This document shows, piece by piece, positions 7,567-15,043 of a stretch of 26,168 nt of DNA. The stretch is from CAYHKY01 sp964357355 (lineage in GTDB: Bacteria > Patescibacteriota > Microgenomatia > UBA10105), in NCBI GenBank assembly GCA_964357355.1, contig CAYHKY010000009.1, positions 1-26,168 of the forward strand, in the 5' to 3' direction. Positions within the stretch are counted from its first letter, which is position 1. Every line of letters starts with the position of its first letter. The notes beneath the pieces were generated by a model that made no database searches, had not been told where the DNA came from, and saw nothing but the letters and a program-made list of their open reading frames with translations. The position numbers were made by a program, and so were the translations under genes.

Positions 7567-7931
7567 AAAATCCCTGCCACCCGTAACAACATAAGGTTAT
7601 TTACGAGGCTTATCCGGTAGGATGGAGTCTTCTGAACTGCCGTCCTGCCTTGAACAACAACATCAGCTGTGCGTTTCTTTAGACAGAAATAACGAGTAAA
7701 GTGAGCTGGATATAAGCATTCACATCTGTATACCCGTCTTACGCTGGTTTGCAACCTTACAGGTTGCAAAAGCAGCTTAGAGGGGTATATGGCCGGAACA
7801 AATTCAAGTATGTAGGCTATACTCACATTCGGTTTTCTTCGGTCCTGTAAGCATGCGTGGTTTAGAGCATAAAGACAACGTAAACAATCTATTTCGTAGC
7901 TAGAAACGATTAATTCCCGCAGGCTAATTTT
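7567..7931 (+). ncRNA. Candidate structured non-coding RNA, about 365 nt
   Basis: This stretch has no credible gene but many helices. AAAAT (7567-7571) plus CCTGC (7573-7577) can pair with GCAGG (7919-7923) plus ATTTT (7927-7931), closing the whole stretch. Inside lie hairpins at 7582-7605 (CGTAA/TTACG plus AAC/GTT) and 7616-7649 (GGTAGGA/TCCTGCC), and the duplicated element at 7727-7821 with a 10-bp hairpin. The GGTAGGA helix and an extension of the TATACCC helix contain G-U pairs only when read on the plus strand, which favours plus-strand transcription. A possible promoter is TTGTCA (7527-7532), 18 bp, TTATAT (7551-7556). A 130-codon open frame on the minus strand covers the region but resembles nothing known. 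It lacks the tmRNA and RNase P signature sequences. Identity unknown. Confidence 0.4.
7727..7821 (-). repeat. Duplicated hairpin element, copy 1
   Basis: Positions 7769-7821 are the exact reverse complement of 23243-23295 (53 of 53 bases). After a different hairpin the similarity resumes: the complement of CAAACCAGC at 7743-7751 and of GACGGGTATACA at 7727-7738 match 23335-23343 and 23347-23358. In this copy the variable hairpin is TTTGCAACCT/AGGTTGCAAA (10 bp, 3-nt loop), nested inside GCTG/CAGC and an outer TATACCC/GGGTATA helix. Confidence 0.85.
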
Positions 7932-8403
7932 GAACTCAACCAAGAATACAGAGAGAAAAAATAGCTCTCAAGAAAGAAATGATACTTTATTATTTGTGTA
8001 TTTGGAGCATAACTAGGCGCTAAGAGCATCTTTTTGAAGCTAGATGTCTATCTAAATACAGGTTGAGCATATTCTGATTTCGGTTTTATTTTGGGCTTCA
8101 ATATGCTCCAAATATCTCCTTTTGAGGCTGTGTTTATATATTTGTGAATCACGCTATTAAACACGGAGCGTTAAGACAATATAAACTGCTAATTGTGTGC
8201 ACACCAAATGTGTTCAATTACAAGAGAGGAAGTGCGCTATTCTTAATCTTTAAAGCTAAAATCTTATCCACGACGTGAAATTTTTTATAGTATTTCGTGA
8301 AACCTTATAAGTTTTATTATAGGTTATATATCTAACTATATCATCAGCTTGCGGTAGCATCCTCTCGCCTCTCCCCTTTCTTCTCCTAAATAGATAAATA
8401 TTT
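7932..8403. other. Gene-free stretch rich in inverted repeats
   Basis: I see no gene here. A 13-bp inverted repeat, TATTTGGAGCATA (7999-8011) and TATGCTCCAAATA (8102-8114), bounds 116 bp, with an internal copy of GAGCATATT at 8065. Further inverted repeats are GTGTTTA/TAAACAC (8130-8136, 8158-8164) and TAATTG/CAATTA (8190-8195, 8215-8220) enclosing the perfect palindrome GTGTGCACAC (8195-8204). A DnaA-box-like TTATCCACG is at 8264-8272, single and with one mismatch. A pyrimidine tract of 27 bases with one purine spans 8361-8387. The 13-bp repeat could be the ends of a miniature element or an RNA stem. Confidence 0.5.
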
Positions 8404-9228
8404 TTATTGCCCAACGCCCCAATTAGTTGAAATTATGACTAAAATGAAGACCAAACCTAATACTGTTAAAAATTCGCGCGCGGTTTTGGCAAATAGTCTT
8501 TCTACCAAAAACTGCTGAGTCATGCCGGTAAGCGTGTAAAAAACGGTTGTCATAAATAAAGCCTGAATTGTGGTTTTGATAGGCCAAAATGCAAAAACGC
8601 CAATTAGTTCAACCATAAGAAGAGTAATGCAAGCCGCAGCTATTAAAGATGTTCGTGAAATCCCGGGAGTTAATTCCATAGACCAAAGTGCTTGTAATTC
8701 TAGTGGAAAAACTATTACAAGTGTCAACAGCATATTTAAATAAAAAGGCAGATGAAGTGAGACAACGGTATCAAACAAAAAAAAGGTGGTTAGCAATGTC
8801 AATAAAAATCCAACACTGTGTGCGGCACGCAGTAATTGAATGTTTCTTTCAGCAGCCACATTATATATATTTTCTGTCAGCAAAATCGCATATATTCCCA
8901 CGGAATAAAGCATTGCTATTGGCAACCGTGTCAACCATCTCGTGGGTAATAGAAGATAAAATAAATACACTGCCCCGCTATAATATGCAGGCAAAGTTAA
9001 TGTTGTAACGTATGCCCATCCGGACAAATTCTCCCGTAGTACCAAAAAAGACATTACGTATGACAATGTTACCAAACCCAGAAGCAATATAGGATGGATA
9101 CCTGATGAAACAAGTTGAGTTGCCATCAAAACCACGGTCAAAATAAGAGTTGTACCGACAAATTGTCGGCGTTTGGAAAACTGAAACCGGCTACGTATTC
9201 GCAATAGCGCATGCGCATATTTTGACAT
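8404..9228 (-). CDS. Polytopic membrane protein of unknown function, 274 aa
   Basis: I do not recognise this family. The protein starts with a basic stretch (SKYAHALLRIRSRFQFSKRRQF) and then consists of about eight hydrophobic segments spread over residues 25-270, so it is an integral membrane protein with its N-terminus probably inside by the positive-inside rule. No catalytic or transport motif stands out. A clear -10 TATAAT (9284-9279 on the minus strand) predicts a leader of about 44 nt, and the gene is divergent from the TPR protein gene. Downstream there is no further minus-strand gene for almost 1 kb, so it is a single-gene unit. Confidence 0.7.
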   Translation of the reverse strand: MSKYAHALLRIRSRFQFSKRRQFVGTTLILTVVLMATQLVSSGIHPILLLGLVTLSYVMSFLVLRENLSGWAYVTTLTLPAYYSGAVYLFYLLLPTRWLTRLPIAMLYSVGIYAILLTENIYNVAAERNIQLLRAAHSVGFLLTLLTTFFLFDTVVSLHLPFYLNMLLTLVIVFPLELQALWSMELTPGISRTSLIAAACITLLMVELIGVFAFWPIKTTIQALFMTTVFYTLTGMTQQFLVERLFAKTAREFLTVLGLVFILVIISTNWGVGQ

Positions 9229-9278
9229 ATTAATATTTAACTAACCCTCATGAATACTACCCCAAACATAAGACATAT

Positions 9279-9284
9279 ATTATA
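9279..9284 (-). promoter_or_regulatory. -10 box of the 274-aa membrane protein gene
   Basis: A perfect TATAAT on the minus strand, preceded by TG (GGTGTATAAT). The nearest -35-like hexamer, TTGTTA, is only 14 bp away. The start codon is 50 nt downstream. Confidence 0.5.
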
Positions 9285-9314
9285 CACCTCGCCTTGGATA
9301 ACAATTTCTTTGTC

Positions 9315-9342
9315 TTGACAAGGGAGAAAAAGTGTCTATTAT
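9315..9342 (+). promoter_or_regulatory. Promoter of the TPR protein gene
   Basis: TTGACA (9315-9320), 16-bp spacer, TATTAT (9337-9342), the best consensus promoter in the window. It predicts a leader of about 45 nt before the ATG at 9394, so this gene is not leaderless. It is divergent from the promoter at 9279-9284. Confidence 0.75.
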
Positions 9343-9393
9343 GAGGAGATACTTTTATTCCACCAGGAAACAAGCTCGAAGTTCTTATTTAAG

Positions 9394-10071
9394 ATGGAAT
9401 CTACACTCGCCAATCAAGCAGTACGTGCAGCCCTTGCGCAAAATTGGAAAGAGGCTATCAAACTTAACCAGGAACTCTTAAACCAGGATGTGGAGGATGT
9501 TGTAACACTCAATCGCCTTGCATTTGCCCATCTTAAATCCGGGAATATCACTACCGCCAAATCCGTCTATAAAAAGGTGCTTAAGATCGATAAGTACAAT
9601 CCGATCGCAATTAAAAATCTTAAATGGCTCGACCAGTTAACGAAACATGATTTTCATACAGATCAAAGTGCCTCGCCAAGCCCGACTATTTTTTTGGAAG
9701 AACCAGGTAAAACAAAAATTGTAGGTCTTGTCCATCTCGCCCCAGCAAAAGCACTTTGCAATTTAATGACTGCTCAAGCAGTCACGTTAAACCACAAAAA
9801 GCACACCATTGAAATTCGTGACACTAAAGGCACATATATCGGTGCACTGCCTGATGATATAGCACATCGCCTGAGAACTCTTGCCAAGGCAGGAAATACT
9901 TACGACGTATATATAAAAAATGTGCAAAAGAATACCGTTGTTGTTTTTATTCGGGAATTGAAGCGCTCAAAAAAATTTGCAGATTTGCCGTCATTTACTC
10001 TTAATTCGATGATACACACTAATCACCAGGTATCTTCATCTTCATCTCCCAATCCCGAAGAAGGCGAATAA
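9394..10071 (+). CDS. TPR-repeat protein with an unassigned C-terminal domain
   Basis: The protein has 225 residues. Residues 1-80 form about two tetratricopeptide repeats (NQAVRAALAQNWKEAIKLNQ, then LNRLAFAHLKSGNITTAKSVYKKVL), helical modules that hold partner proteins. After a linker rich in Ser and Pro, residues about 105-205 look like a compact mixed alpha/beta domain (KIVGLVHLAPAK, then HTIEIRDTKGTYIGALPDDIA); the phrase IGALPDDIAHRL recalls small nucleic-acid-binding domains of the HIRAN kind, but this is only a resemblance. The tail is Ser/Glu-rich. No signal peptide or membrane segment, so a cytosolic adaptor is likely. It stands alone under a strong promoter and is convergent with the LytR_C gene, 10 nt away. 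Confidence 0.65.
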   Translation: MESTLANQAVRAALAQNWKEAIKLNQELLNQDVEDVVTLNRLAFAHLKSGNITTAKSVYKKVLKIDKYNPIAIKNLKWLDQLTKHDFHTDQSASPSPTIFLEEPGKTKIVGLVHLAPAKALCNLMTAQAVTLNHKKHTIEIRDTKGTYIGALPDDIAHRLRTLAKAGNTYDVYIKNVQKNTVVVFIRELKRSKKFADLPSFTLNSMIHTNHQVSSSSSPNPEEGE

Positions 10072-10081
10072 CAAAGAGGAT

Positions 10082-11017
10082 TTACCACTTCTCACCCACG
10101 AATATTACAGCTTCAGTTGAACCGGTATCAGATTGTTCTGTAACCGTACAACCAAGAATTTCTTTAAGATAAGCAATGAGTTTTCGTTTTGCATCGGCTA
10201 CTGCAATGATGCACGCCTCAGATTGAGCAGGAGCATTATTTATTGCGGTTACCTTTCCACCTATAGTGCTGACATATCTGGCAAAATCACGGGCGGCAAA
10301 AGATTTTTGGGAACCGTTACGAACTTCGACGATCAAAGCTTCTTGACGAATTTGGGAATCAGTAAACACACCCTCCAATACCCTATCAAGAGCTTCTAAA
10401 TCAACTTGTTTGACAATTGTTCCATCTGCCAAAGTTTCATCATGGGAAAGTGATCCGATCCCCAGCCATACCCTCTGAAATCTCTCTCCACCTAGTCTAA
10501 TCAAGCGCAGGGCCATCAGTAAACGGTCAATTTGAGTTAAATTGGTAGATGATTTGGAAAAAGGCGATGCCTGTTTGAGCAAGTAATCTTTTACGGCTTT
10601 AGTTTTGTCGTCACTGGACAATGTTGTCGGTTGAGGATCTTTGATCCATCCTGTTATTTTTACTGCTAACACACGTTCGACCGTTCGCGCTAATAAATCA
10701 GGTTTTTGTTCGATTTCTGCCAACCTCTCTACGGAGCCTAAAGGGTAGTACCCATATTCATTAGGCACTTTGACGTATAAATCGTTTGGGATTGTGATAA
10801 CTAATACAGGTTCTTTAGAATCAGGCGCAAAAGATACCACTGCCAACGGACTTGTATTAAGAACGAGTGTTACCCGCCATTTAGGAAACCAAAACGGTGA
10901 TGGTAATAAGTTAATTAGTAAAAAAATGCAGACTACAAAAAAAACCAGTCCCAAAAAAATCCAGGCAGGTTTTATTTTATAGAAAACGGATTTTTTTCTC
11001 GGCCTTATTTTTCTCAT
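10082..11017 (-). CDS. Membrane-anchored LytR_C-domain protein
   Basis: This 311-residue protein has a basic N-terminus (MRKIRPRKKS) and one membrane anchor (about residues 18-42), with the rest outside the cell. The C-terminal part (ALIVEVRNGSQKSF to the end, from about residue 220) matches the LytR_C domain pattern: VxVxNGS, small residues, and a G-rich turn. The middle (VITIPNDLYVKVPNEYGYYPLG) recalls the LytR-CpsA-Psr phosphotransferase region but is short and lacks clear catalytic arginines, so attaching wall polymers is possible but unproven. Its ATG overlaps the stop of the preceding 47-aa gene (ATGA), so the two are translationally coupled. It is the last gene of the tgt unit. Confidence 0.7.
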   Translation of the reverse strand: MRKIRPRKKSVFYKIKPAWIFLGLVFFVVCIFLLINLLPSPFWFPKWRVTLVLNTSPLAVVSFAPDSKEPVLVITIPNDLYVKVPNEYGYYPLGSVERLAEIEQKPDLLARTVERVLAVKITGWIKDPQPTTLSSDDKTKAVKDYLLKQASPFSKSSTNLTQIDRLLMALRLIRLGGERFQRVWLGIGSLSHDETLADGTIVKQVDLEALDRVLEGVFTDSQIRQEALIVEVRNGSQKSFAARDFARYVSTIGGKVTAINNAPAQSEACIIAVADAKRKLIAYLKEILGCTVTEQSDTGSTEAVIFVGEKW

Positions 11018-11157
11018 GTACCAAACTTTTTTTTACCTTTGCCAATAATTTCAACCTGAGGTGCGACAAAACCACCCAAGGCTTTTTCAGCCCGTTTTTC
11101 AAGTTCGTTTTTCTTTGGTTTCTTTTTTTCTCCTTTAAAATACCCTCCAAAAGCCAT
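11014..11157 (-). CDS. Small basic protein, 47 aa, coupled to the LytR_C gene
   Basis: A 47-codon gene (start MAFGGYFKGEKKKPKKNE, end GKGKKKFGT) that fits between tgt and the LytR_C gene. It has a good ribosome binding site (AAGGGGTGA about 7 nt before the ATG), and its TGA overlaps the ATG of the next gene by 4 bp. The protein is very basic, with lysine runs at both ends around a short core (EKALGGFVAPQVEIIGKG). No membrane segment. An overlapping frame of 70 codons on the same strand has no such signals and is judged false. Function unknown; a role linked to RNA or to the neighbouring surface protein would be a guess. Confidence 0.65.
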   Translation of the reverse strand: MAFGGYFKGEKKKPKKNELEKRAEKALGGFVAPQVEIIGKGKKKFGT

Positions 11158-11193
11158 AAAAAATTCACCCCTTTCGATCCCAAAAACATGAGG

Positions 11194-12477
11194 TTATAAT
11201 TTGTTAATTGTAAAAAATTCCTCTTTAAAATGCAAAAACGTGCCGTTTGAAATAGATTTGCGAATAAGTTTCACTAATTCAATTACAAAGTAGATGTTGT
11301 GAATAGTTGCCAACCTATAAGCCAACAACTCTCTAACGCGGAATAAGTGGTGTATATAGGCTCGAGTGAAATTCGTACAGGCATAACATGCACATTCATC
11401 ATCTATCGGTCCTAAATCTTGAGCGTATGCTTTATTGGTAATATCCAATTCAAATTTTATCGAATTACTGCTGGAAAGCAGTCGTCCCATCCGCGCAAGT
11501 CTGGTCGGTTGTACGCAGTCGAACGTATCGACTCCGCGCTCGATAATATCAAAGATATCATCTAATTCTCCTACACCCAACAAATGTCTTGGTTTACTAT
11601 CGGGTAACCGCGGTACAACCCACTCGCACACATCCCGCATTTCCTTTTTACTCTCTCCCACAGCCACTCCGCCAATTGCTATCCCGTCAAATTCTAATGA
11701 ACTAATGAAATCTGCTGATTCTTTTCTTAAATCTTCATAAACACTTCCCTGAATTACGCCATATAGAGCCTGATCAAGTCTACCTAATTTTGAATTTTGG
11801 ACTTTCAACCTTGAATTTTCAGTCAGGCTGCGTTTTGCCCATCTATGCGTCCTTTCCATTGATTTTTTTGCGTATTCGTGAGTTGTCGGGTACGGAGGAC
11901 ATTCATCAAAAGCTATATGAATATCAGAGCCTAAATCAGACTGCAATTCCATACTAAATTCCGGAGTAAAACGATGCGTACTTCCATCCCAATGCGAGGT
12001 AAATGTCACTCCGTCTTCATCAATCTTCACTAACTCCCCTACCGGCCTGTAATCATCAGGGTATACATGATCTTTAATTGCTTCATGTCTGGATAATTTC
12101 TTGGTAAATTTCTCCCGGTCCAAAACTGCAGATTCGGAAATGGCAATATTAACAAACCGTTTGGCACCCAGTGAAAATACTTGAAACCCACCTGAATCTG
12201 TGATTAAGGGTTTTTGCCAGTTCATAAACTTATGCAACCCACCGATTTTCTTAATAACTCCGATACCCGGACGGAGATATGCATGGTAAGTATTGACGAA
12301 AAAAAGTTCAACTCCCAAACCTTCCAACTCGTCCGGCGTGAGAGATTTGACAGTGGCCTGAGTTCCGACAGGCACAAACGCCGGGGTTTCAATTACTCCA
12401 TGAGGAGTCACTATCACCCCTGACCGTGCTTTAGTCTTTTTATCCAGATACAATGCCTTAAATCCGAAATCAACCAT
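11194..12477 (-). CDS. tgt: tRNA-guanine transglycosylase with a ~40-residue insertion
   Basis: Tgt replaces guanine 34 of tRNAs for Asp, Asn, His and Tyr by preQ1 or queuine. Visible motifs are the substrate pocket TDSGGFQVFSLG (residues 93-104), the nucleophile region GVDTFDCVQPTR, and a zinc site of CxCxxC followed by a downstream histidine (CACYACTNFTRAYIHH). The protein is 427 residues, longer than the usual 370-380, because about 40 extra residues (about 105-150, rich in charge) separate the FSLG motif from GVTFTSHWDGSTHRFTPE. A -10 box ten bases before the ATG suggests a leaderless mRNA. It heads a three-gene unit with a 47-aa protein and a LytR_C protein. No preQ1-synthesis gene is in the window, so the base may be scavenged. 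Confidence 0.95.
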   Translation of the reverse strand: MVDFGFKALYLDKKTKARSGVIVTPHGVIETPAFVPVGTQATVKSLTPDELEGLGVELFFVNTYHAYLRPGIGVIKKIGGLHKFMNWQKPLITDSGGFQVFSLGAKRFVNIAISESAVLDREKFTKKLSRHEAIKDHVYPDDYRPVGELVKIDEDGVTFTSHWDGSTHRFTPEFSMELQSDLGSDIHIAFDECPPYPTTHEYAKKSMERTHRWAKRSLTENSRLKVQNSKLGRLDQALYGVIQGSVYEDLRKESADFISSLEFDGIAIGGVAVGESKKEMRDVCEWVVPRLPDSKPRHLLGVGELDDIFDIIERGVDTFDCVQPTRLARMGRLLSSSNSIKFELDITNKAYAQDLGPIDDECACYACTNFTRAYIHHLFRVRELLAYRLATIHNIYFVIELVKLIRKSISNGTFLHFKEEFFTINKL

Positions 12478-12487
12478 AAGGAATATT

Positions 12488-12493
12488 ATTGTA
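12488..12493 (-). promoter_or_regulatory. -10 box of tgt, implying a nearly leaderless mRNA
   Basis: TACAAT on the minus strand ends 10 nt before the tgt ATG (12477). It lies in the 48-nt gap after the antiporter gene. No convincing -35 box. Confidence 0.45.
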
Positions 12494-12525
12494 CCAGCTT
12501 TTATTTGACTTAATTGAGACCAACT

Positions 12526-14253
12526 TTACCCCAATCCGTGTTCTATTTTGAGCCGGGAGACCTTGGAATCTATACTTCCTGATGGTTGACCAAAGATTTT
12601 GAGAATTTTTCCAGCAATAGCAATTGATGCTTCAAATTCCGGCTGGATAACTTCCAAAACTCCTAAATCTTTGAGATATTTCTGGTGTGTTTCATTATGT
12701 GTCCGGCAATAAATGGAAACCTTTTTATTAAGTCGTAGGCTATTAGTAATAACTTGTTCCTGTGTCGCTAGATCCGGGATAGCTACTACGACAGCTTTTG
12801 CCTTGTCTACCTGAGCATAATCCAGTATATCGATATCGGCTGGGTCACCAAAGACTACTGTAAATCCATCATTTCTAAGACTTGCAGCTTTGTGCTGGTT
12901 TATTTCAACAACTACAAAAGGAATGTGAGCCATTGTGAGCGCCCGACCGATGTAACCTCCTACTCTTCCATATCCGCACAAAACCACATGGTTTTGAAAA
13001 GGAAGTTCGGGAAGTGTATCATGATGCTGACTCGTTGCAAAAAAACGTGTATAAACGAACGGCAACTGCTGCCGGGAATAATCCCGTAATTTGTTATAAA
13101 ACACCGGAGCCCCTAAATATATCGGCGGCATTAACAATATTGAGAGAAGACCCACAGACACAATCAAACCGTAGATAGTCGTATCAACCAACCCTTCACT
13201 TAAGCCCAAACTTGCCAGAACAAAGGCAAACTCCCCAACCTCAATTAGGCCTATGCCAACTAAAAAGGAGGTTTTTGCATGATGCCCAAGATAAAAAGTA
13301 AGAAACATGCTGACCAGGAATTTAATGGCTATTACTAATAAAGTGAGTGCAAAAATAGTTCCAAAATGGGCAAAGAAAAACCCAGCCGGCAATACGAACC
13401 CAAGAGTTGTAAAAAAGAGCAGTGCAAATAGATCCCGTAATGGCCTTACTTCACTAAACACCGCGTGAGTCTCATGCGACCTGGAGATAAGAAGTCCGGA
13501 AAGAAAGGCGCCGAGAGCTGCGGAAAGTCCTAAATATTGGGTAAAATACGCTCCCGCAAGTGCAATTGCAAATACTCCGGTCAAAAGTAATTCCCGACTT
13601 TCAAGACGCGCCAATTGGGTCATAAGTCTAGGTATTAATTCTTTACCCAACACCAAAAACAAGGAAAGTACCACTGTGGACAGAAATAGGCCGTTCAATA
13701 TCGACAATGTCAAACCGGCAATCGAGTTTCCGGATTGGGTAATTTTCCCGAGCAACGGCAAAACCAACATCATCGGCAGTACTGCCAAATCCTGTACGAT
13801 GAGCCAGGCAGTCATGATTTCTCCCGGTAAAGAATCCAACTCTCCCCGATCAGTCAAAATCTTAATTACTATTGCAGTGGATGAAAGAGAAAATGCAGCA
13901 GCGGCAAAATAAGCAGGAAACAATGCGAAACCAAATGAAACCAATATAAATGCTATTAAAACAGTAGTCAGCAGAATTTGCAAAATTCCACCGATGATTG
14001 CTATGTTTGCTACCTTTTTCAGTTTTTCCCAGGAAAATTCAAGACCCAAAGTAAACAAAAGCAATACAATTCCCAATTCTGAGAGAAATTTCACCACAAC
14101 ATTTGTATCAGAAACCCCAAATAATATGCTAACAGTAAGTCCCGAAATGAGATATCCCACAACCGGCGGCTGTTTAAGCAGTTTGAGTACTGCTCCTCCC
14201 ACAAAGGCAGCAGAGACGAGCACCAGAAGTGAGGTAATTATTTGGGCAGGCAT
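12526..14253 (-). CDS. Kef/CPA2-type cation:proton antiporter with an RCK domain
   Basis: A 575-residue protein with about 12 hydrophobic segments over residues 1-385 typical of CPA2 monovalent cation/proton antiporters, including the unwound-helix region around AWLIVQDLAVLPMMLV with its acidic residue and QYLGLSAALGAFLSGLLIS. From about residue 418 follows a cytosolic TrkA-N (RCK/KTN) Rossmann domain with the dinucleotide motif GYGRVGGYIG and an acidic residue after the second strand (VVVEIN). It should exchange K+ or Na+ for protons under control of NAD(H) or another nucleotide. A separate TrkA-C domain is not evident. It starts 31 nt after the pseudouridine synthase gene and is probably the last gene of the MFS-lgt-dksA-rluD run; tgt behind it has its own -10 box. 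Confidence 0.9.
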   Translation of the reverse strand: MPAQIITSLLVLVSAAFVGGAVLKLLKQPPVVGYLISGLTVSILFGVSDTNVVVKFLSELGIVLLLFTLGLEFSWEKLKKVANIAIIGGILQILLTTVLIAFILVSFGFALFPAYFAAAAFSLSSTAIVIKILTDRGELDSLPGEIMTAWLIVQDLAVLPMMLVLPLLGKITQSGNSIAGLTLSILNGLFLSTVVLSLFLVLGKELIPRLMTQLARLESRELLLTGVFAIALAGAYFTQYLGLSAALGAFLSGLLISRSHETHAVFSEVRPLRDLFALLFFTTLGFVLPAGFFFAHFGTIFALTLLVIAIKFLVSMFLTFYLGHHAKTSFLVGIGLIEVGEFAFVLASLGLSEGLVDTTIYGLIVSVGLLSILLMPPIYLGAPVFYNKLRDYSRQQLPFVYTRFFATSQHHDTLPELPFQNHVVLCGYGRVGGYIGRALTMAHIPFVVVEINQHKAASLRNDGFTVVFGDPADIDILDYAQVDKAKAVVVAIPDLATQEQVITNSLRLNKKVSIYCRTHNETHQKYLKDLGVLEVIQPEFEASIAIAGKILKIFGQPSGSIDSKVSRLKIEHGLG

Positions 14254-14284
14254 AATTTATTTAATGGTATCCTAATTACTACAC

Positions 14285-15043
14285 CTAAGCAATGCTAATT
14301 TGTGATAATGTCGTCAGCGCAGTTTTCAATTCAACCGGAATTTCTGCAAAACATGAGATAGTCTGACCCGTTACAGGATGAGGAAATTCGATCTTCTGTG
14401 CATGCAGAAAAACCCTAGGACACCACTTCCTATCTATTTTTTGTTGTTTCCTGCCGGCATAAAGGTAATCTCCAACTATCGGAAAGCCCAAATATTTGAG
14501 ATGTACTCTGATTTGATGCGTACGTCCGGTTTGGGGATAGAGTTCAACTAATGAAAATGGTTGTGGGTTAACAGAAGATGGACGAGCAAAATATTTTAGT
14601 ACTTTATATTTTGTTAGTGAATCTTTACCTCCGGGGACAACACCGAAATGCTGCGGATTCCATGGCAACCTATCTATCGGCGCATTTATTTCTCCTGTAT
14701 TTGGTACAAGTTTGCCATGAACCAGGGCTAAATAAGTTTTCGTCACCTGCCTGGTTTTAAAAAAAGTTTGCAGTTGACTAAAGGAATGAGCAGTTTTAGC
14801 GAGTATCAAACAACCTGAGGTTTCCTTATCAAGACGATGTACTACTCCCCTTCTATGAAGAAAATCATCTTTGTCGCCGTCCGTTAACGCGTTGAGAATG
14901 GAAAATTCCGATCCCATCCAATCCTCAACAGTGAGATCCTTAACCGATTTAGCACGGTTTACTACAACTCCGTATGGTTTATTTATTACCAGAAGGTGGT
15001 CATCTTCGAAGAGCCTGGGGAAATCAAGTTTAATTTGGGTCAT
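14285..15043 (-). CDS. RluA/RluD-family rRNA or tRNA pseudouridine synthase
   Basis: The protein of 252 residues isomerises uridine to pseudouridine in structured RNA. The family signature HRLDKETSG carries the catalytic Asp72; LVELYPQTGRTHQIRVHLKYLGFPIVGDYLYAG is the conserved second half. The N-terminal S4 RNA-binding domain of RluD is absent; the catalytic domain starts almost at residue 10 (LFEDDHLLVINKPYGVVV). The target cannot be told from the sequence. The ATG overlaps the dksA-like stop by 4 bp (ATGA), showing translational coupling. Confidence 0.9.
   Translation of the reverse strand: MTQIKLDFPRLFEDDHLLVINKPYGVVVNRAKSVKDLTVEDWMGSEFSILNALTDGDKDDFLHRRGVVHRLDKETSGCLILAKTAHSFSQLQTFFKTRQVTKTYLALVHGKLVPNTGEINAPIDRLPWNPQHFGVVPGGKDSLTKYKVLKYFARPSSVNPQPFSLVELYPQTGRTHQIRVHLKYLGFPIVGDYLYAGRKQQKIDRKWCPRVFLHAQKIEFPHPVTGQTISCFAEIPVELKTALTTLSQISIA

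Noticed and set aside
7567..7931. tmRNA or RNase P RNA
   Set aside because: Size fits, but no tRNA-like T-arm, no tag frame ending like ALAA, and no GAGGAAAGUCC or ACAGAA...GGCUUA pair in the proper order on either strand.
7551..7943. A 130-codon open frame on the minus strand
   Set aside because: No ribosome binding site or promoter at its start, an unusual Cys/Arg-rich composition, no recognised motif, and it covers a strongly paired region. The duplicated 53 bp is identical at the DNA level, but the frame is stopped in copy 2.
8264..8272. Replication origin suggested by TTATCCACG next to an AT-rich stretch
   Set aside because: Only one DnaA-like box with a mismatch was found; no cluster and no dnaA or dnaN nearby.
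10977..11189. A 70-codon minus-strand frame between tgt and the LytR_C gene
   Set aside because: It overlaps the 47-aa gene in another frame; that gene has a ribosome binding site and an ATGA overlap, while this one has neither.
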